A stretch of DNA of 8,523 bases from JABDDM01 sp038240295 (GTDB taxonomy: Bacteria; Bacteroidota; Ignavibacteria; Palsa-1295). Position 1 is the stretch's first letter, and each line of letters starts with the position of its first letter. Position numbers and translations under genes: made by a program. The stretch covers positions 1 to 8,523 of the forward strand of contig JBBSDW010000141.1 of assembly GCA_038240295.1 (NCBI GenBank), read 5' to 3'. The notes beneath the pieces were generated by a model. It was given only the letters and a program-made list of their open reading frames with translations, had not been told where the DNA came from and made no database searches. Positions 1 to 6,677 of the stretch are shown here, piece after piece.

Positions 1-1
1 A

Positions 2-166
2 GGAGAGGCTTTTATTTTAAAATCGGCGGAGCCAGCTGTGGAGCCAAAAAATATCTACACCAGCGTCGACAATCGCAAGAAAGCCGCCGCCCTCACCTTC
101 CAGCAACGATCAATAAAATCTCCTCTCCTGCGAAGGAGAGGTTGGGTGAGGTTTCTTAAGCGGTAG
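2..166 (+). CDS. Possible 3' end of an unidentified plus-strand gene, tail running into a repeat
   Basis: An open plus-strand frame enters from the left edge and ends at a TAG at 164-166. Its first part reads as plausible protein (AEPAVEPKNIYTSVDNRKK), and third codon positions are rich in C/G between about 50 and 105, as expected of coding DNA here. From about base 115 the frame enters the palindromic repeat and reads SPLLRRRGWVRFLKR, which is the repeat translated rather than native protein. The native stop may therefore have been lost when the repeat arrived. The gene would converge on xfp. No family is recognised. A second plus frame is also open from the edge to a TAA at 157-159 but has a less protein-like composition. 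Only about 54 codons are visible, so this is a tentative call. Confidence 0.35.
   Translation, partial: GEAFILKSAEPAVEPKNIYTSVDNRKKAAALTFQQRSIKSPLLRRRGWVRFLKR
122..153. repeat. Short palindromic repeat: perfect 8-bp stem with GCGA loop and GGGTGAGG tail; possible xfp terminator
   Basis: CCTCTCCT at 122-129 and AGGAGAGG at 134-141 form a perfect 8-bp inverted repeat closed by a four-base GCGA (GNRA-type) loop. It is followed by TTGGGTGAGG. From memory, CCTCTCCT...AGGAGAGG...GGGTGAGG elements are dispersed in many unrelated bacterial genomes. Read in the xfp direction (minus strand), the stem lies about 95 nt past the xfp stop and is followed by AGATTTTATT, so it could act as a weak intrinsic terminator. 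An extra AGGAGAGG at bases 1-8 may be the edge of another copy outside the window. Confidence 0.55.
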
Positions 167-234
167 CAAAACGTCAGGCTCGTCAAAAATCTCGCGCGGT
201 GGCCGAAACGTGCTTGCAGACGACTTCGGAGGGT

Positions 235-2643
235 TCATTTCTTCACGCCCCATTTCCAGTTACGGATTTCTGGCATGTCCATGCCATGCTTGTCGATGTA
301 TTGCTTATGCTCGATCAGTTTATCCTGCATCATCTGCCGAAGATAGGCGCCCTTATCGCCCAAGACTGGTAGGCGATCTATAACATCCTGAACCAGATGG
401 AACCGGTCGAGGTCGTTTTGTACCCTTATGTCGAACGTCGTAGTGATCGTACCCTCTTCTTTATAGCCCCGAACGTGGAGGTTTGTATTAGCCCGTCGAT
501 AAGTAAGGCGATGAACGAGCCACGGGTACCCATGGAAGGCAAAAATGATCTGCTTATTTTTGGTGAAGAGTGCATCGTATTCTGTTTCGCTGAGGCCATG
601 TGGATGCTCGCTGGCGGAGAGAAGCTTCATCAGATCGACTACGTTCACAACGCGGATCTTTAGCTCCGGCAAATGTTCGCGGAGTATTGAAACCGCTGCG
701 AGAATTTCAAGCGTAGGAGTGTCTCCGCAGCAAGCCATTACAACATCAGGCTCCATGCCATTGTCGTTGCTTGCCCATTTCCAAATACCAATGCCTTCCG
801 TGCAGTGAATTACTGCTTCCTTCATTGTAAGCCATTGCGGCATCGGCCTTTTGCCTGCGATGACAACATTTACATAATGCCGGCTCCGAAGGCAGTGATC
901 GAATACCGATAGCAGACAATTCGCATCCGGCGGAAGGTAGACGCGCACGATCTCGGCCTTCTTGTTTACGACGTGATCGATGAAGCCGGGATCCTGATGG
1001 GTAAAACCGTTATGATCCTGCTGCCATACGTGAGATGCCAGGAGATAATTGAGCGATGCGATCTTTCGTCGCCAGGGAAGCTCCAAAGTTACTTTCAGCC
1101 ATTTTGCATGCTGGTTGAACATCGAGTCTATAATGTGAATGAAAGCCTCGTAGCAATTGAACAGCCCATGCCGCCCGGTAAGTAGATACCCTTCGAGCCA
1201 TCCTTCACACTGGTGTTCGCTCAACATCGAATCGTGCACGCGGCCTTGTGACGCGAGGAATTCATCATTCTTTTCTGTCTTCGCATCCCACTGCCGGTTG
1301 GTCGTATCGAAAACGGCATTAAGCAAATTCGACAGCGTTTCGTCGGGTCCAAATATCCTGAAATTTCTTTGTTCTTGATTGAGCGCTATCACATCGCTCA
1401 AAAATTTACCCAGCTCGAACGTATCCATCGCATCGACAGCACCGGGCGAAGGAACATTCACTGCGTGGACTCTGAAATCGGGCATTTTCAGATCATGTAA
1501 TAACAGTCCGCCGTTTGTATGGGGATTTGCGCCCATGCGTCTATTACCTTTAGGTGCAAGTTCGGCTAACTCAGGAATGAGCGTCCCAGCCTCGTCGAAA
1601 AGCTCTTCGGCTTTGTACCTTTTCATCCAGCTTTCGAGTTGCGCAACATGATCGGGATGAGCTGCATCGACAAGCAGCGGAACCTGATGCGAGCGGAAGG
1701 TCCCTTCGATCGGAACTCCATCTACGAATTTCGGCCCGGTCCATCCCTTCGGCGATTTCAGCACGATCATCGGCCAACGCGGACGTTTGAACGACGAATC
1801 TCCACTCGTCGCTTTCTTCATGTCTTGATCGCTTTTTGACTTGCGATTTTCATTCTGGATCTTCTTGATCTCCTCGGTTACTGTGTCGAGTGTCGATGCC
1901 ATTAGTTCGTGCATCGTATCCGGATCGTCGCCTTCGACAAAATGAGGCGTCCAGCCGCAGCCCCAAAGGAATTGCTCCAGCTCCTCATGCTCGATTCGTG
2001 CAAGTACAGTCGGATTGCTTATCTTATATCCATTGAGATGCAGAATTGGAAGGACTGCGCCATCGGTGATCGGGTCGAGGACTTTGTTCGAATGCCAGGC
2101 TGTCGCCAATGGACCCGTTTCGGCTTCGCCGTCACCAATAATACAAGCGACAATCAGATCGGGATTATCAAAGACCGCGCCGTACGCGTGACTGAGCGAA
2201 TAACCCAATTCGCCGCCTTCGTGAATCGAACCTGGTGTGGTCGGCGCAACGTGACTCGATATTCCGCCCGGAAACGAGAATTGCGTGAACAGTTTTTTTA
2301 GCCCGGCTTCGTCCTGACTGATGTTCGGATAAATCTCGCTATAGGAGCCCTCAAGATATGTATTCGCAACAAGCGCCGGACCTCCGTGACCAGGTCCCGC
2401 GATATAGAACATATTTAGATCATACTTCTGGATCGCCCGATTCAGATGCACATAGATGAAGTTCTGTCCAGGCGTCGTCCCCCAATGCCCGACCACCAGC
2501 GGCTTGACATGCGAGAGCTTCAGCGGCTCTTTCAGCAAGGGGTTATCATAGAGATAAAGCTGACCGACCGATAGATAATTTGCGGCGCGCCAGTAGGCGT
2601 TTATTTTATGAAGCAATTCTGGAGAGAGCGTTTTTTCAGCCAT
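235..2643 (-). CDS. xfp: Xylulose-5-phosphate/fructose-6-phosphate phosphoketolase
   Basis: A thiamine-diphosphate enzyme of the cytoplasm that cleaves xylulose-5-P (and/or fructose-6-P) with phosphate into acetyl-phosphate and glyceraldehyde-3-P (or erythrose-4-P). The 802 residues match the full length of the family. Visible landmarks in order are HGGP at 86-89; the family signature EGGELGY at 142-148; the ThDP/Mg motif GDGEAETGP at 170-178 with Asn185 downstream; SPKGWTGPK at 297-305; SEHQCEGW at 475-482, with the expected catalytic glutamate at 480; and the HQDPG segment near 549-553. A Lys/Ser-rich hydrophilic stretch at about 266-284 looks like a surface loop. The ATG lies 15 nt after the ackA stop, indicating co-transcription and direct supply of acetyl-phosphate to AckA. 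No clear Shine-Dalgarno precedes it. Substrate preference (C5 only or C5 plus C6) cannot be read from the sequence. Confidence 0.97.
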   Translation of the reverse strand: MAEKTLSPELLHKINAYWRAANYLSVGQLYLYDNPLLKEPLKLSHVKPLVVGHWGTTPGQNFIYVHLNRAIQKYDLNMFYIAGPGHGGPALVANTYLEGSYSEIYPNISQDEAGLKKLFTQFSFPGGISSHVAPTTPGSIHEGGELGYSLSHAYGAVFDNPDLIVACIIGDGEAETGPLATAWHSNKVLDPITDGAVLPILHLNGYKISNPTVLARIEHEELEQFLWGCGWTPHFVEGDDPDTMHELMASTLDTVTEEIKKIQNENRKSKSDQDMKKATSGDSSFKRPRWPMIVLKSPKGWTGPKFVDGVPIEGTFRSHQVPLLVDAAHPDHVAQLESWMKRYKAEELFDEAGTLIPELAELAPKGNRRMGANPHTNGGLLLHDLKMPDFRVHAVNVPSPGAVDAMDTFELGKFLSDVIALNQEQRNFRIFGPDETLSNLLNAVFDTTNRQWDAKTEKNDEFLASQGRVHDSMLSEHQCEGWLEGYLLTGRHGLFNCYEAFIHIIDSMFNQHAKWLKVTLELPWRRKIASLNYLLASHVWQQDHNGFTHQDPGFIDHVVNKKAEIVRVYLPPDANCLLSVFDHCLRSRHYVNVVIAGKRPMPQWLTMKEAVIHCTEGIGIWKWASNDNGMEPDVVMACCGDTPTLEILAAVSILREHLPELKIRVVNVVDLMKLLSASEHPHGLSETEYDALFTKNKQIIFAFHGYPWLVHRLTYRRANTNLHVRGYKEEGTITTTFDIRVQNDLDRFHLVQDVIDRLPVLGDKGAYLRQMMQDKLIEHKQYIDKHGMDMPEIRNWKWGVKK

Positions 2644-2658
2644 ATCTTAAAGTAATTA

Positions 2659-3855
2659 TTATTTATGTAGGGCCAAATATTCGGCAACGAGTTTGGCGAT
2701 CATGAGTTGTTCGTCCGTATGAATTACTCTGACCGGCACGCGACTGGCATTCGTTGATATCAGCCCTGCATTTGAAGCATTTCGCACTTTGTCGATCTCT
2801 ATTCCGAGGAATCCAAGTCCGTCGCAGATCCGTTGGCGAACGATCGGCACATGTTCGCCGATACCGGCAGAAAACACAAGAGTGTCAAGCCCACCGAGCG
2901 CGGCTGCGTACGCGCCGATCCTTTTTTTAACCGCATAGCAAAACATTGCCACAGCTTCTGCTGCGCGAAAATCATCGGACTCGTGGTCCAGCAGCTCTCT
3001 CATGTCGGAACTGGTCTCCGAGATGCCGAGCAAACCCGACTTTAAAGTGATCATATCGTTGAATTCCTTCGCGCTCATATTTTCTGAGTGAGCAAGATAG
3101 GTAACCAGTCCCGGATCCAGGTCGCCGGAGCGAGTGCTCATCGGTACTCCAGCAGCAGGCGTAAGTCCCATGCTTGTATCCACCGACTTGCCATTCTGCA
3201 CAGCAGCAAGGCTCGCTCCATTGCCGAGATGGGCAAGAATTACACGGCCCTGTGCAGCGTCTTTTCCGGCAACGCGAGCAAGTTCTTCGAGAAGATATGC
3301 GTACGAAAGCCCGTGAAATCCATAGCGTCTTAATCCCTGCGCCTCGTACCGCCGCGGTATTGGCAACAACTGTGCGATGTGCGGCATCTCATGGTGAAAT
3401 GCGGTGTCGAAACACGCAACTTGCGGGACGTTCGGAAATCGCTTTTGAAATGCTTCGGCCAACATTATCTCATCCGGCAAATGCTCGGGATCGAATATGA
3501 TGAAATTGCGAAGGATTTCGGCCATCGCATCGGTGAAGAGTTGCGGCTCAAAATATTTTGGTCCGCCATGAACTACGCGGTGTCCAACAGCCTGAAAGGA
3601 ATAATCCCCTGCGAACTCCTGAACAAAGCTCATCAAAGCCTCAATCGCAGCCGCTCGATCATTTGTTTTCAATGGCCGGGAAATATTGTCAGCTGCATCA
3701 CCACCTGTGACCCGAAGAGCGCTATCGGATAACCCGATGCGTTCGATCGCGCCCTCGAAAACCCTCCGAAGCGGAGGAGCGACTTCGAACAGCGCGAACT
3801 TGATGCTCGAGGAGCCGCTGTTTACAGATAAAATATGTGCGTTTGCAGACTTCAT
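2659..3855 (-). CDS. ackA: Acetate kinase
   Basis: Transfers phosphate between acetyl-phosphate and ADP, giving acetate and ATP; here it is the ATP-yielding step after phosphoketolase. Numbering is from the ATG at 3855 (398 residues, normal for the family). A TTG nine bases upstream in frame could also start the protein, but the ATG places NSGSSSIKF at 12-20, as in other acetate kinases. Other landmarks are HRVVHGG (Arg93), FDTAFH (Asp150), RYGFHG with the likely catalytic His181, HLGNG near 209-213, TRSGD (Arg242) and HTDEQ near the C-terminus (Glu382). These correspond to the ASKHA-fold active-site residues of the Methanosarcina enzyme. The usual FHGTSH is FHGLSY, so its second histidine is Tyr185; I recall similar FHGLSY forms in other proteobacterial acetate kinases. 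First gene of the ackA-xfp operon, with no clear ribosome binding site. Confidence 0.95.
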   Translation of the reverse strand: MKSANAHILSVNSGSSSIKFALFEVAPPLRRVFEGAIERIGLSDSALRVTGGDAADNISRPLKTNDRAAAIEALMSFVQEFAGDYSFQAVGHRVVHGGPKYFEPQLFTDAMAEILRNFIIFDPEHLPDEIMLAEAFQKRFPNVPQVACFDTAFHHEMPHIAQLLPIPRRYEAQGLRRYGFHGLSYAYLLEELARVAGKDAAQGRVILAHLGNGASLAAVQNGKSVDTSMGLTPAAGVPMSTRSGDLDPGLVTYLAHSENMSAKEFNDMITLKSGLLGISETSSDMRELLDHESDDFRAAEAVAMFCYAVKKRIGAYAAALGGLDTLVFSAGIGEHVPIVRQRICDGLGFLGIEIDKVRNASNAGLISTNASRVPVRVIHTDEQLMIAKLVAEYLALHK

Positions 3856-3964
3856 CAAATGCAATTATCTGGCATCAGAACATCAAACGAAATACGTTGC
3901 CACATTGTGCGAATAGCTAAGCGACACGGTCGATTCCGAGGTTCGGTGAATTCCGCCAGGGAGG

Positions 3965-4620
3965 TCATACGTCCTTCGCAGGTTCGCCCGTGAGTTCAGC
4001 CATCGCTTCTTTCTTTTTCATTTCCTGACCCAATCCCATGGTAAGAGCGGTGAGTCCTGCCATGCTTCCAAGCTGCATCGTTTCGACGGCACTGCTGGGG
4101 ACAATGACGATCGTGGAGTTTGCTTTCAGACCCTCGTAGAGCATGTTCATCGCTTGCCAATGACGTCGCGCAGTGCAGTTTGGGATGCCCAGCCGATCGC
4201 GCTTTGGTAATCCGCAACATCCAGCGCAGCTTTCTTTGGGTCGATAACTTTCCAAAACAAGACGGCATCAACGTCTACCGGCACCGTATCTTTTGTAAGT
4301 GTTTTCTCTGCTTTGAACGACATGGTAATCACGCGGGTGTCGATCCAATAGGCAATCGCATCGATAACGGGTATAATGAAAAACAATCCAGTACCTTTGA
4401 GCGCACGAAATTTGCCCAATCGCAAGACCACCACACGGTCCCACTCGTTCGCAACCTTCACTGCAAGAGCCACCACCACGGCGACTGCAAAGGTTAGAAC
4501 CCCGACCAACAAGCTTGCGGTATTACCCGGCGTACCGCCGCTTATTACAAACGCGATTCCCAGGCCAATGACAAGAATGGCAATGAAAATCGATGCGGCG
4601 AACGAAGTGTTTTTTCTCAT
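3965..4620 (-). pseudogene. SPFH/band 7 (slipin/stomatin-like) membrane protein gene broken by an internal frame-shifting deletion
   Basis: The ATG at 4620 begins a 157-residue frame with two hydrophobic segments (about 7-28 and 35-54), then the start of a band 7 domain with WDRVVVLRLGKF at 60-71, FFIIPVID, KDTVPVDVDAVLFWKV and SAIGWASQTALRDVIG. It stops at 4147-4149 just after IGKR. The family C-terminus continues in another frame from about 4153 to a stop at 3965: AMNMLYEGLKANSTIVIVP, then SAVETMQLGSM and a Lys/Glu-rich tail. In intact slipins, as I recall them, IGK and LRAMNMLYEG are separated by roughly 90-100 residues of coiled, alanine- and glutamate-rich sequence. That block is absent, and the join near 4150-4156 shifts the frame. 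The visible product would be a membrane-anchored stub lacking half the band 7 domain. The ends are well conserved, so the loss looks recent; an assembly error is possible. The leader GGGAAAATCAAA before the ATG offers only a weak ribosome site. Confidence 0.85.
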
Positions 4621-4906
4621 TTTGATTTTCCCGATATATATAAATTCGAATGGCGGGAATCAGAGACGAATGCTTGTAAAGGCGGATCGGTATGTCTTTA
4701 GAAGACCATCGAGCATCACATTAGCTTGCAATAATCAATCCATCGTTCGTAAGAAAGTAGGTCCCATCGCGGACATAATTCGAAAACGGGGATTCTGACA
4801 CGGTCAGGCCACGAGTATAGGGCGATGCGTTGGAGAGCCTTTCGTGTGCAATTCGAGCGTCTGGAATGCAAAGACTTCACGTTCCAAATGATCACTCGCA
4901 AAGTTC
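4621..4906. other. Intergenic stretch between the aquaporin gene and the broken SPFH gene
   Basis: No convincing gene is seen in these 286 bases; short open frames on both strands show no recognisable motif or steady codon pattern. An AT-rich run (GATATATATAAATTC, about 4632-4646) lies just upstream of the SPFH start on the minus strand and could be part of its promoter, but no spaced -35/-10 pair can be defended. A small inverted repeat, GTCTT-TAG-AAGAC (4694-4706), is of unknown meaning. No strong terminator hairpin with a T-run follows the aquaporin gene. Confidence 0.4.
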
Positions 4907-5725
4907 TCAGCGTCGTCCCTTGGCTGGCTGCTCTTGCGCATCGTCAGGCATTCCTTGTGCAGCACTCGCGCCTGCTTCGGTTGGCTTCCCTTTGAGCAGC
5001 CATTCGAAGCACACGCCAACAAGCGCCCCTGCGACCGGGCCGGCAATATAGATCCACGAATGGGAAAGATCGCCCCTAATAATGTCTGGAGCGAGCGAAC
5101 GTATCGGGTTCATCGAGGCGCCGCTGATCGGGGCAGCCCACATCCCGGCAAGTGCAATATATGCACCTACCGCAATTGCGCCGTTGGTGCCTATGTTTCG
5201 GGCGCCTGATGCCGTTCCGAGAATCGTATTCACAAGACCAGTTGTGAGCACGATCTCCATTGCCATTGCTTGCAACTCAGTAATGCCAGCACCAGGGACC
5301 GTAGATCCGAGAGCACCTGCATCCCCGAACATCGTATGCAGGAACAGCGCCGCAGCAATGCCCCCAACCGTTTGTGCGAATAAATAGCCCGGTACACGAG
5401 CCCACGGGAAATTCCTGCGAAGTGCAAAGGCGAGCGTAACGGCCGGATTAAGATGCGCGCCACTTACCGTACCCATAAAATAAATGATCGCCATCACCAT
5501 CATTCCTGGCGCGATCACGATCATTGCCAGACTTAAACTTCCGCCACTAACGGCCCGAACAACTCCGCCTCCCGCAGCGACTAGTACAAGTAGAAACGTA
5601 CCCCACATTTCGGCGAACATACGCCGCCATTCCAATCTAATATCCCAAAAGTCATACGCGGCCTGCCGGTTCACTTGCTCGGTACTCTTCGCTTGCTTTG
5701 GTAAAGGTGCTCCGTTTGACTTCAT
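4907..5725 (-). CDS. MIP-family channel (aquaporin/aquaglyceroporin-like) with an atypical pore
   Basis: A 272-residue inner-membrane channel of the major intrinsic protein superfamily, expected to pass water or small neutral solutes. A polar N-terminal tail (1-35) is followed by six hydrophobic spans and two half-helices: SGAHLNPAVT with NPA at 93-95 and SGASMNPIRS with NPI at 206-208. Conserved helix-packing glycines and the AEMWGTFLLV start of span 1 (38-47) support the family. Placing positions relative to the two NPx motifs against E. coli AqpZ from memory puts Pro73, Gly194, Ala203 and Arg209 at the aromatic/arginine filter. This lacks the Phe and His of water-specific AqpZ, so a wider pore (glycerol, metalloid or another neutral solute) is inferred. 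The C-terminal tail (245-272) is hydrophilic and rich in Ala, Gln, Pro and Gly. The gene appears to be transcribed alone, 98 nt beyond the decayed SpoIIAA-like copy. The ATG has no evident Shine-Dalgarno. Substrate is unknown. Confidence 0.92.
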   Translation of the reverse strand: MKSNGAPLPKQAKSTEQVNRQAAYDFWDIRLEWRRMFAEMWGTFLLVLVAAGGGVVRAVSGGSLSLAMIVIAPGMMVMAIIYFMGTVSGAHLNPAVTLAFALRRNFPWARVPGYLFAQTVGGIAAALFLHTMFGDAGALGSTVPGAGITELQAMAMEIVLTTGLVNTILGTASGARNIGTNGAIAVGAYIALAGMWAAPISGASMNPIRSLAPDIIRGDLSHSWIYIAGPVAGALVGVCFEWLLKGKPTEAGASAAQGMPDDAQEQPAKGRR

Positions 5726-5823
5726 ATTAGATTACATCGGTCGCAGTGTTACAAGAGGACTGCATCTGATGAGTTACAAAGAAACCCCAATATTGACAAC
5801 CGTATGTTTGACCGGATGGATGG

Positions 5824-6019
5824 CTATGTCGCCACAAGCCACTTTCTCGCCTCGTCGACCTGATCACTATCAAAGTATCGAGTCCTTGGTCCGATGAACG
5901 GCTTGAAGAGTAATTGTGAAAAATTGCTCCCCCTTTGTTGTCCAAGACGGTCGCGATTCGCTCGCTATCCGGGAAATGCTTCGTATCGAACTTAACTTCA
6001 TCCCACAGTCCACTCGGCT
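5824..6019 (-). pseudogene. Decayed, 5'-truncated tandem copy of the SpoIIAA-like gene
   Basis: This 196-base stretch aligns with 6058-6251, the 3' half of the intact neighbour, at roughly 80% identity by eye (about 36 mismatches and two extra bases). It covers residues 59-120 and ends at the equivalent TAG (5824-5826). The copy has no N-terminal half: similarity stops at 6019 and an in-frame TAG lies just before the first homologous codon. The two extra bases near 5912-5925 shift the frame. Read in the proper frame on each side, it still gives SGLWDEVKFDTKHFPDSERI and, after the shift, LFKPFIGPRTRYFDSDQVDE followed by ARKWLVAT. The changes relative to the intact copy are largely conservative (I to V, K to R), which suggests it was a working paralogue before it decayed. 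It lies 38 nt downstream of the intact gene's stop. Confidence 0.85.
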
Positions 6020-6057
6020 ACATCGCTAGTCGCTTACTTTTTGACACTGATACGCGC

Positions 6058-6420
6058 CTATGCTTCCATAAGCCATTGTTTCGCCTCGTCGATCTGATCA
6101 CTATCGAAGTATCGAGTCTTTGCTGCGATGAATGGCTTGAAGAGCATCGCGAGAAATTCCTCCCATTTGTTCTCCCCGACGGTCGCAATTCGCTCGATAT
6201 CCGGGAAATGCTTCACATCGAACTTAATCTCGTCCCAGAGCGCACTCGGCTCCCAACCCTCAAAGCCAGTCAGATCGAAGAGGATGCGTAATTTACCAAG
6301 CTTCTTAACCAGAAGTTCGAATTCTGGCACGAAGCTCTCATAATCCGACTTCAGCACTTTCCCTCTGCAATGGACGGTTACCAGATTAGTCCCCAACTGT
6401 TCGGTTATTTGAATAGACAC
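6058..6420 (-). CDS. SpoIIAA-like (STAS/SEC14-related) small protein
   Basis: A 120-residue cytoplasmic protein with the look of the SpoIIAA-like family (STAS-type alpha/beta fold). Visible features are an early strand NLVTVHCRGKV (12-22), helix DYESFVPEFELLVKKLGK, core strand LRILFDLTGFEGW (44-56) followed by SALWDEIKFDVKHF, then ERIATVGENKWEEF (76-89) and a C-terminal KTRYFDSDQIDEAKQWL (101-117). The TGFEGW..ALW..IKFD and RYFD....DEA..WL patterns are what I associate with this family. Its biochemical role is not established; membrane or lipid association and regulation by partner binding have been suggested for relatives. The frame starts at GTG (6418-6420), the first plausible start, preceded by an A-rich stretch ending AAAGAGA. 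It lies 29 nt after the small membrane protein gene, probably in one transcript, and has a decayed tandem copy downstream. Confidence 0.82.
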   Translation of the reverse strand: MSIQITEQLGTNLVTVHCRGKVLKSDYESFVPEFELLVKKLGKLRILFDLTGFEGWEPSALWDEIKFDVKHFPDIERIATVGENKWEEFLAMLFKPFIAAKTRYFDSDQIDEAKQWLMEA

Positions 6421-6449
6421 TCTCTTTTTTTCGTTTTATAGTAATTTGA

Positions 6450-6677
6450 TTATGGCGCCACGCTTTCTGGCACCGGCTGCCGCCGCTGACCGCGAGGGCC
6501 ACCTATCGATAAGTCCTGGCTCGAAATATAGACGATCATTGCTACGATCATCAGGATCACGAATACCCAAAAGCGCCAATCGTGGTGAATTGTTTTCCAC
6601 CTGGGCCTTTTTGCCTCAATCGTGGATTCGCTTGCCGGTCGTCCGTGCTCGTTATGTTCGTGATTCGAGCTTTCCAT
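6450..6677 (-). CDS. Small single-span membrane protein, function unknown
   Basis: A 75-residue frame with sensible small-protein architecture. It has a hydrophilic, His/Glu-rich N-terminus (MESSNHEHNEHGRP), a basic and aromatic patch KRPRWKTIHHDWRFW (23-37), one strongly hydrophobic helix (about 37-52, VFVILMIVAMIVYI) and a short Gly/Arg/Pro tail (GGPRGQRRQPVP). No family is recognised. Basic residues on both sides of the helix leave the topology open. Its stop lies 29 nt before the SpoIIAA-like start, so the two may be co-transcribed and act together at the membrane; that is inference from position only. The ATG at 6677 is preceded by ACTCACCAACATA, with no Shine-Dalgarno. The complementary strand is also open across most of this stretch, but without a comparable domain pattern. 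Confidence 0.6.
   Translation of the reverse strand: MESSNHEHNEHGRPASESTIEAKRPRWKTIHHDWRFWVFVILMIVAMIVYISSQDLSIGGPRGQRRQPVPESVAP

Noticed and set aside
1909..2301. A 130-codon plus-strand open frame opposite xfp
   Set aside because: It lies wholly antisense to strongly conserved phosphoketolase sequence and shows no motif of its own; it is explained by codon bias of the real gene.
4694..4706. GTCTT-TAG-AAGAC inverted repeat as an operator
   Set aside because: Five-base arms are easily found by chance, and no regulator gene or second copy is present.
4804..5046. An 80-codon minus-strand frame overlapping the end of the channel gene
   Set aside because: Much of it is a shifted reading of the channel's C-terminal coding region, and the rest has no recognisable domain.
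5726..5823. A sigma-70 promoter for the channel gene (TTGTCA with TAACTC 17 bases downstream on the minus strand)
   Set aside because: The -10 match is only two of six positions, and the likely lineage may use a different promoter consensus.
5824..6251. The two similar stretches considered as a CRISPR-like or mobile-element direct repeat
   Set aside because: There are only two units, they match protein-coding sequence of a known family up to its stop codon, and there are no terminal inverted repeats, target duplications or transposase.
5935..6291. A 118-codon plus-strand frame spanning both SpoIIAA-like copies
   Set aside because: It is the antisense shadow of the duplicated minus-strand gene; its internal repetition simply reflects the duplication.
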